Below, in pieces: positions 26,236 through 32,326 of a stretch of 32,326 nt of DNA (the first letter of the stretch is position 1; every line of letters begins with the position of its first letter). The notes under the pieces are model-generated. The model was not told the origin of the DNA. It worked only from the letters and a program-made list of their open reading frames with translations, and made no database searches. Source of the DNA: Pseudomonadales bacterium (GTDB lineage Bacteria > Pseudomonadota > Gammaproteobacteria > Pseudomonadales > Natronospirillaceae). The DNA is taken from contig JALJPK010000002.1 of the NCBI GenBank assembly GCA_022968985.1, forward strand, positions 13,389 to 45,714, written 5' to 3'. The position numbers and the translations under genes are program-made.

Positions 26236-27257
26236 GTTATATCTGCCTTTTGTTGAGCCATACTCAATTTTATATGTTCAATTAGTTGTCTTGCCAACAT
26301 TTGTGGTGTGTCACGTATTGTCATCACCCCCGTTTCATACGCATGATCGGGCATTGAGCTTTGAATACAGCTTTGTTTGGATTGGCCCCAAACTAAACCA
26401 CCATTTTGTTTGATGATGGTTGCGCCTTGAGTGGAATCATTATCCATACCACTTAATATGATGCAATTGGCTTGTTGTTTAAACTGATTCGATACGTTTT
26501 CTAAAAGCTGGTCCAAACATGGTGCATACGCTCCTGCCCAAGGTTGATCCATCATATGCACACCATTATTCATTCTAAATTGAATTTCTCGATCAATGGG
26601 TGCGATTAATACTTCGCCATTTTTTAATTGCGATTGTGCGTTAGCAATACTAAAAGGTAATTCACTATGGCGCCCAATTGTATTTTCTAATGCACTTAAT
26701 CCACTTTGATCAATATGCTGCGCATAAATAAACGCGATAGGAATACTGCAAGGTAAACAATCGAAGAATGCTTTAACCGCTTGCGGACCACCTAAAGACG
26801 CACAAATCACCCAAACTTCACCGATATCGGTTTTGGTTTTAAACTGGAATGATTCATCTAAAGGGATTACGTTATGTGGTTGAGGTCCGTCTAAATGACT
26901 TATATCCAACTGCAAGGAGGCATTTTTATGCGGATCGGGTGTAACAAATTCTGCCATTTTTTCTATTAAACGGCGTTCCCATTTTGGGTAATTTTCATCA
27001 TTTCTTGGAGGAATTTCACCGTCGGCAAATATAATTGGTAGCTCGTCACAATCTAATAAGTCATCTAATAATTGCTGATGCAGATCCACTAACTGTAAAT
27101 CGACTATCCATAGACTCACCCCACCATCGTCGAGTTTATCTATTTGCACTTTTGATGGATCCAAACAAGCTACCACATGATAACCTGCCTGATTGATAAC
27201 CTTCTGTAGATGATGTTTTTGTAAAACAACATCTGCAATAATACCTACTTTTGCCAT
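26232..27257 (-). CDS. chpB: CheB-type protein-glutamate methylesterase (ChpB-like)
   Basis: A 341-residue cytoplasmic enzyme that removes methyl groups from chemoreceptor glutamates. The C-terminal domain (~145-340) has the CheB triad: S154 in CASLGGPQA, H181 in YAQHIDQSGLSAL, and D274 in LSGMDNDSTQG. The N-terminal ~110 residues look like a degenerate receiver: a hydrophobic strand VGIIADV lacks the usual acidic pair, though D53 (WIVDLQL) could fill the phosphorylation position. Regulation may therefore differ from classical CheB. It starts 12 bases after chpA and overlaps chpC by four. Confidence 0.85.
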   Translation of the reverse strand: MAKVGIIADVVLQKHHLQKVINQAGYHVVACLDPSKVQIDKLDDGGVSLWIVDLQLVDLHQQLLDDLLDCDELPIIFADGEIPPRNDENYPKWERRLIEKMAEFVTPDPHKNASLQLDISHLDGPQPHNVIPLDESFQFKTKTDIGEVWVICASLGGPQAVKAFFDCLPCSIPIAFIYAQHIDQSGLSALENTIGRHSELPFSIANAQSQLKNGEVLIAPIDREIQFRMNNGVHMMDQPWAGAYAPCLDQLLENVSNQFKQQANCIILSGMDNDSTQGATIIKQNGGLVWGQSKQSCIQSSMPDHAYETGVMTIRDTPQMLARQLIEHIKLSMAQQKADIT

Positions 27258-27269
27258 GTGCTTAACCTA

Positions 27270-30200
27270 TTATGCCTTAACCATATCAAGTTGTTCTTTG
27301 ATGGTTTCTAATAACGGGCCTTCTTGGAACGGTTTACCTAGGTATTCGTTTACACCAATACTTAATGCGCGTTCTTTATGTTTTTCACCGGTTCTAGATG
27401 TAATCATAATAATCGGTAAGTCGGAAATTGCAGGGTTATGACGCACACGAGTGGCTACTTCAAACCCATCCATTCTTGGCATTTCAATATCTAACAACAT
27501 GATATCAGGCACAACATCTTGTAATTGGGTAATCGCGTCTTGCCCATCTTTTGCCAGTATTACTTCATAACCATTACGCTCTAATAAACGTGAGGTTACT
27601 TTTCGTACTGTTACGGAGTCATCGACAACCATCACCACTTTAGCGCGATCCTCTGTGACTTCACGTACTGGTGTACCAATTTGTAAGCCAGTTGTTTGAT
27701 GATGATCAGATGCTAATACTGAGCGAATCATAGATGGTAAATCTAGAATTACAACAACGGAACCATCACCTAAAATTGTTGCGCCGGTTAAACCAGTTAC
27801 AGAAGTAAATTGTGGCCCGATTGTTTTCACTACGATTTCACGTGAACCTAATAATTGGTCAACATGTAATGCTAAGGTATGATCGTTATCTACACCGTGC
27901 ACTAATATTAATGGAATAGCAGCTGCATCACTTGGAATATGCGCTGGTACATTTTCATCCATTAATGAACCTAGATATTGAACTCGGTAATCTTTTCCTG
28001 AGTATCTAAATTTAGGAGCTCCGGGTTGGTAAAATTGCTGCATTTGAGCAGGAGATACTCGTACAATACCTTCAATTGAGTTAAGTGGTAATGCGTAAAT
28101 ATCATCTTGAATTGAGACCATTAACGCACGTGATAACGATACCGTTACAGGAATACGAATTGTAAATAAGCTGCCTTTGCCAACGGTTGAATCAATATTC
28201 ATTACACCGCCAAGTTGTTTCACTTCAGAATGCACAACATCCATTCCAACACCACGACCTGAAATTTGAGTTATTTTTTCAGCCGTTGAGAAACCAGCAT
28301 CTAAAATAAACATTAAGATTTCTTGGTCGGTTAAGTTTGAATCTTCGTTCATCAAACCTTTTTCAACTGCTTTTGCACGAATACGACTAATATCAATACC
28401 CGCACCATCATCACGTAATGTCAGTACCATGTACGAACCTTCACGCGCTAATGATAATTCAATTTTACCCGTTTTTGGTTTGCCTGCTTTTTCTCGAATA
28501 TTTGGCATTTCAATGCCGTGGTCAATTGAGTTACGTAACATATGCTCAAGAGGTGCAACCATACGCTCAAGTACGGTACGGTCTACTTCACCTTCGATAT
28601 TAAAGAATTCTAGTTCGGCTTTTTTGTTTAATTCTGAGGAAGTTTGACGAATGATTCGACGTAAACGCGGTGCAATACCAGAGAACGGTACCATACGGGT
28701 TTGCATCAAACCTTCTTGTAATTCGGTATTTATTCGAGACTGTTGTAATAGAATCGTTTCGGTATCACGAGTACGTTCTTTTAATGTATCTTGCAGATCG
28801 GCTAAATCCGAAGCGGACTCCATAATCGAACGAGATAGCTGCTGAATCGACGAATATCGATCCATTTCCAACGGATCAAACTCTTCTAGCTCTTCTTCTG
28901 CTTGTTCTTGGCGATACGCGACTTGCTCTTGTGTTTCGTTATCTAAACGACGAATTTGTTCGTTCATACGATCAATAGCGTTATGCATTTCACTTAATGT
29001 GAAGTTAAAATCCGCCATCTCTTGTTCTAAACGCGCACGTGAAATACTGGTTTCACCCGCCAAGTTAACCAAACCGTCTAAGACATTAGCGGCTACTTTA
29101 ACGGTTTCTTGATTTTGTCCAGGTCGTTTTTTATCGGATGCTTCTTGTTCTCCGGCTAATCGTTTTGCGTCATCTGCAATATCCATCGCCGTTTTTGGCT
29201 CGAGTGCAAGTTTCAGATTAGATAAAACTGAAGAGTCAAATTCAATGGCGTTATCGTAATTAGCTCCTTCTTTTGACTCAACTATTTTTGGTTCAACATT
29301 TTTTGGCTCGACAATATCGGATTCGATGGAATCTTCTAAACTAAGTGTTGAAATTGTATCGTTGGTTTCCCCACTGATCCAATCATCAATTTGACTGCCG
29401 ACTTCTTCTGAATTTGATTCATTTGAATCAACATTAAGATACTCATTAATAATGATTGTTGCTTCAACATCTAATTGATCAAGTTTTTCATCTAATTGAT
29501 CAAAAAAGGTTTCATTTTTAGTTTGAGTATCACTATTAATAACAAATAATTCTAATGCTTCAGCATTATTTGCTAAGCTGATTTTCTCAGCTAAATTAGC
29601 GCCACCTTTTATTGTGTGTAATACACGTTTTATTACATCACTTTGTTCGGTATCTTTTGGAGAGTAACGCCAAGCTAAACGAGCCTGAATTAATTGACCC
29701 AATAATGTTTGAGTTTCTTCAACAAAAATTCCTATTAAACTGTTGTCTTTATCTGGGTCATCACTAACTTGATCATAAGCTGATAAATTAAAACCGTTAC
29801 CAGCACAATAATTTTGTACACATTCGAATAAGAATCGATCATTTTTACAAAACATGGTTTCTTGAATATCTGAAACCATATCAGCCAAGCTGTTATTGCA
29901 ATTTTCAATCAATTCTATTAATGATTCATCTGCTATATACTTTTGATTAACGATACCTTCATATAAAAATTCCAGCTCATGCCCTAAATCACCAATAGGG
30001 GATATTTCGGCCATACGTGCCCCACCTTTTAAGGTGTGTAAGTCACGCTGTAGAATATGTACAGGTTCATGATTGCTGATGTCTTTTTTCCAAGTTTCAA
30101 ATTGAACCTGGATACTTTCTAATATTTCTTCTGCTTCTTCTAAAAATATTTCAATCAGATCTGGATCGGTATTAACTTCAAACAATTCAGTATCATCAAT

Positions 30201-32326
30201 AATAATACCCGATTCATTTAATACTAATTCAGGTTCTTCTATTATGGCTAATTCGATGTCTTCGGTTGGCTCATCATTATTAGAAAGTTCTTGTATCTCA
30301 TACCCTGCTTTATGCGATGAACAATAGTCTTTAATTTTATCAATTAACGTAGGGTCATAGTCAAATTGCCCCTGCGTTTCGATATCCTGTACCATATCGG
30401 ATATCTCATGCTGGCACAGATATAAAAGCTCAAAAATACTGTCATCACTTTGATATCGACCATCAAACAAACCTTCGTAGAGGAATTCAAGTTCGTGAGA
30501 TAAATCACCTAATGGACTGATTTGAGCCATCCGAGCGCCACCTTTTATGGTGTGCAAATCTCGTTGTAGATTCTCTACAAGGGTCAAATCGTTTGTATTT
30601 TCTTCCCACTGAATCAATAACTGGCGGATGTTTTCAACTAGCTCTGTGGCTTCTTCAACGAATATTTCAACTAAATCGTCATCAGCGGAGACAACAAATG
30701 ATTTTTTGTTTGTTGCTGTTGTTATAGTTTTTTCTTCACTATCAGAAGATTCAATTGTGAACTCGATTCCCGCTGTATCACCTTCATAACTCTGATCTAT
30801 AGCAAATTCGATTTCATTATCATCGGCTTCAGCTTCTAAATCTATTTGCTCGTCTGACAGGACTTTTAATTCTTCAGATAAGAACAAGGCGATTCGATCT
30901 TCAATATCTATTTGTATTTCTAACGTTTGTGCAGCGGCTAATCGATCCATTAAATTCACTAAAGCATCCTGTGCTTCTTTAGCAATTTCAATAAATTGAT
31001 TATTAATATTTTGTGAATCATCCATGCACATTTGATACATTTCTGCCAATTTTATCGACAAACTTTCAAATACTGGTTGAAAAGCAGTTTTTGAGAACTC
31101 TGTCAATTGCTGCATGTTGTCATGTAACTGCTTAATTTGATCTTGCTCAATATGAAGCAGATCCCATGAACCAGTCACTTCTTCAGAGTCGATGATAATA
31201 TCCATCGTGGCTGATAAGAATGTCTGTAATGGGTTTTCTTCGTCTTGTCCTTCTGGATTAGATTGGGCACCCACTAGGCGTGACATAATCTCATGAACGT
31301 ATTTGGCAAAACCCTGGGAAGATTCATTTGATTCTAAAAATTGAACTACGTCTGTTAAAGTATGCTCACATCTTTCGACTGTTTGTCTTAAAACTTCTAA
31401 TATTTCGTCGTCGGATTTAACATTTAACTGATGCATGGTTTGAATGAGCTTTTCAACGGGTGAAATCGCTTCGGCTAATTGCATCACACCAGCCATATGT
31501 GCGGCACCTTTTATTGTATGCAGAGCACGCTGTAATTCTTCACTTAATTCGGTATTAGGCCCTGCTTCTAAATAGGTTTTTACTGTTGTTAAATGACTCG
31601 CCAATTCTTCTGCAAAAATAACGTAGATTTGATCGTCGTCATCTTCTGTATTTTCAATTTCAACTAAAGCAGGGGTTTGTGCCTCTGTTTCTGAGTCTTC
31701 AGAAAAATCCCCACCAAATAAACTATCTAATGAGCCTTCATCTACTTCAAACTCAACAAATTCGGGATCTTCGCTTTTTATTTTTTTATTTCGTTTATCG
31801 TCATTGATACCTAACATGGCATCAGTAATAACTGGATCTTGAGTGACTTCGTCGCTTAGAATTGATAATTCAGGGATATCAGAGTTATCTTCATCCATTA
31901 ACGTTAACTCAGGTACATCTGTTATTTCGTCGTCAACTAATGATAATTCAGGGATATCAGAGTTATCTTCATCTAATAACGTTAATTCAGCAACTTCTGT
32001 TGTTTCGTCTTCAACTAATGTTAACTCAAGACTTCCACCTGCATCCTCTTCAAGTGCTGGTAATTCTGTTTCGGTTGGATCTTCAGATGAATCATCTTCT
32101 TGTAACGTTAATTCGATTGAATCTGTTTCATTTGAACTTTCTTCTAATCCAAAATCAATACCAATGTCGTACTCTTCTTCTAGTTCAACCTCTTGATCAT
32201 TATTTTGTACTTCTAAACTTGGTTGTTCTTCAAGGACATTTACATCGTTATCGTTTGAAACGATTCTTAACTTGTCTTTTTCACCCGTGGCTATTAAATT
32301 TGCTTGATCGGTTAATAAAGCAATTT
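27270..32326 (-). CDS. chpA: Hybrid chemotaxis kinase CheA/ChpA (PilL) type, N-terminus outside window
   Basis: The frame stays open from the stop at 27270 to the window edge, ~1685 codons, so the ATG at 31898 is internal. From the N-terminal side: an acidic Glu/Asp-rich region with repeats (31864-32019), four Hpt domains with phosphoacceptor histidines at 31518-31520 (HTIKGAAHM), 30552-30554, 30036-30038 and 29616-29618, then dimerisation, an HATPase domain (NSIDHGIE, DDGAGID, GRGVGMDVV), a CheW-like domain and a C-terminal receiver with phospho-Asp at 27489-27491 (LLDIEMPRMDG) and lysine in GKPFQ. This is the ChpA/PilL layout, which controls type IV pili and surface motility. It heads a chpA-chpB-chpC operon. 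Confidence 0.93.
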   Translation of the reverse strand, partial: IALLTDQANLIATGEKDKLRIVSNDNDVNVLEEQPSLEVQNNDQEVELEEEYDIGIDFGLEESSNETDSIELTLQEDDSSEDPTETELPALEEDAGGSLELTLVEDETTEVAELTLLDEDNSDIPELSLVDDEITDVPELTLMDEDNSDIPELSILSDEVTQDPVITDAMLGINDDKRNKKIKSEDPEFVEFEVDEGSLDSLFGGDFSEDSETEAQTPALVEIENTEDDDDQIYVIFAEELASHLTTVKTYLEAGPNTELSEELQRALHTIKGAAHMAGVMQLAEAISPVEKLIQTMHQLNVKSDDEILEVLRQTVERCEHTLTDVVQFLESNESSQGFAKYVHEIMSRLVGAQSNPEGQDEENPLQTFLSATMDIIIDSEEVTGSWDLLHIEQDQIKQLHDNMQQLTEFSKTAFQPVFESLSIKLAEMYQMCMDDSQNINNQFIEIAKEAQDALVNLMDRLAAAQTLEIQIDIEDRIALFLSEELKVLSDEQIDLEAEADDNEIEFAIDQSYEGDTAGIEFTIESSDSEEKTITTATNKKSFVVSADDDLVEIFVEEATELVENIRQLLIQWEENTNDLTLVENLQRDLHTIKGGARMAQISPLGDLSHELEFLYEGLFDGRYQSDDSIFELLYLCQHEISDMVQDIETQGQFDYDPTLIDKIKDYCSSHKAGYEIQELSNNDEPTEDIELAIIEEPELVLNESGIIIDDTELFEVNTDPDLIEIFLEEAEEILESIQVQFETWKKDISNHEPVHILQRDLHTLKGGARMAEISPIGDLGHELEFLYEGIVNQKYIADESLIELIENCNNSLADMVSDIQETMFCKNDRFLFECVQNYCAGNGFNLSAYDQVSDDPDKDNSLIGIFVEETQTLLGQLIQARLAWRYSPKDTEQSDVIKRVLHTIKGGANLAEKISLANNAEALELFVINSDTQTKNETFFDQLDEKLDQLDVEATIIINEYLNVDSNESNSEEVGSQIDDWISGETNDTISTLSLEDSIESDIVEPKNVEPKIVESKEGANYDNAIEFDSSVLSNLKLALEPKTAMDIADDAKRLAGEQEASDKKRPGQNQETVKVAANVLDGLVNLAGETSISRARLEQEMADFNFTLSEMHNAIDRMNEQIRRLDNETQEQVAYRQEQAEEELEEFDPLEMDRYSSIQQLSRSIMESASDLADLQDTLKERTRDTETILLQQSRINTELQEGLMQTRMVPFSGIAPRLRRIIRQTSSELNKKAELEFFNIEGEVDRTVLERMVAPLEHMLRNSIDHGIEMPNIREKAGKPKTGKIELSLAREGSYMVLTLRDDGAGIDISRIRAKAVEKGLMNEDSNLTDQEILMFILDAGFSTAEKITQISGRGVGMDVVHSEVKQLGGVMNIDSTVGKGSLFTIRIPVTVSLSRALMVSIQDDIYALPLNSIEGIVRVSPAQMQQFYQPGAPKFRYSGKDYRVQYLGSLMDENVPAHIPSDAAAIPLILVHGVDNDHTLALHVDQLLGSREIVVKTIGPQFTSVTGLTGATILGDGSVVVILDLPSMIRSVLASDHHQTTGLQIGTPVREVTEDRAKVVMVVDDSVTVRKVTSRLLERNGYEVILAKDGQDAITQLQDVVPDIMLLDIEMPRMDGFEVATRVRHNPAISDLPIIMITSRTGEKHKERALSIGVNEYLGKPFQEGPLLETIKEQLDMVKA
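31864..32019 (-). repeat. 78-bp tandem repeat coding acidic linker of ChpA
   Basis: Two units (31864-31941 and 31942-32019) of 26 codons each; a 31-base stretch is identical at 31864 and 31942. Each unit is two 13-residue halves of the pattern L-x-D/E-D/E-x(4-5)-(P/A)-E-L-(T/S), e.g. LMDEDNSDIPELS. Weaker half-units continue toward 32115. Confidence 0.8.

Noticed and set aside
31896-31898. ATG as the start of chpA
   Set aside because: The frame is open upstream to the window edge and the acidic repeat continues across it.
31843-32196. Ser/Asn-rich + strand open frame
   Set aside because: It is the antisense of the acidic repeat region of chpA, where Asp/Glu codons give Ser/Asn on the other strand.

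Overview
The window comes from an AT-rich gammaproteobacterium, most likely a marine Alteromonadales-type organism. This is inferred from the chpA-chpB-chpC order, CyaY, KpsC/KpsS capsule export enzymes and a RAYT/REP system; the genus cannot be fixed from the sequence alone.

Bases 1-12899 (+ strand) are a capsule (Kps-type) polysaccharide block. It holds the 3' end of an SLBB export protein, a CgeB-like glycosyltransferase, WecB and WecC (UDP-GlcNAc to UDP-ManNAc to UDP-ManNAcA), a 1298-residue multi-domain glycosyltransferase, a 1176-residue fusion (DUF6270/SGNH-like, alpha/beta hydrolase, heparinase II/III-like) and GlmM. GlmM makes GlcN-1-P, the precursor of UDP-GlcNAc, so the block can supply an N-acetyl-mannosaminuronate-containing polymer, assemble it, and possibly trim or modify it.

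Bases 12900-16306 hold two minus-strand genes: a capsule-type GT2 glycosyltransferase bounded on both sides by repeat clusters, and a secreted metzincin protease with four C-terminal repeats. Bases 16307-19845 (+) are kpsC and kpsS, which build the Kdo linker on the capsule lipid anchor. Convergent to them is a PagL-like lipid A deacylase.

Bases 20700-21850 are a RAYT transposase gene (HUH, Y1 type) sitting among many copies of a short AT-rich REP-like hairpin. The repeats have a GTA(A/G)GG head and a 7-bp stem in which one base pair switches between C-G and T-A. About 23 near-complete copies occur in the window, six of them as inward-facing pairs, and one stretch is a 48-bp tandem array.

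Bases 21872-27257 (-) hold a permuted papain-fold (YiiX-like) peptidase, PhzF with a duplicated 3' remnant beside it, a CPBP membrane protease, CyaY, and CheW-like and CheB-like proteins. From 27270 to the window edge runs a very large hybrid CheA (ChpA/PilL type) with four Hpt domains and an acidic repeat region; its start lies outside the window. The chpA-chpB-chpC order suggests a chemosensory system for type IV pili.
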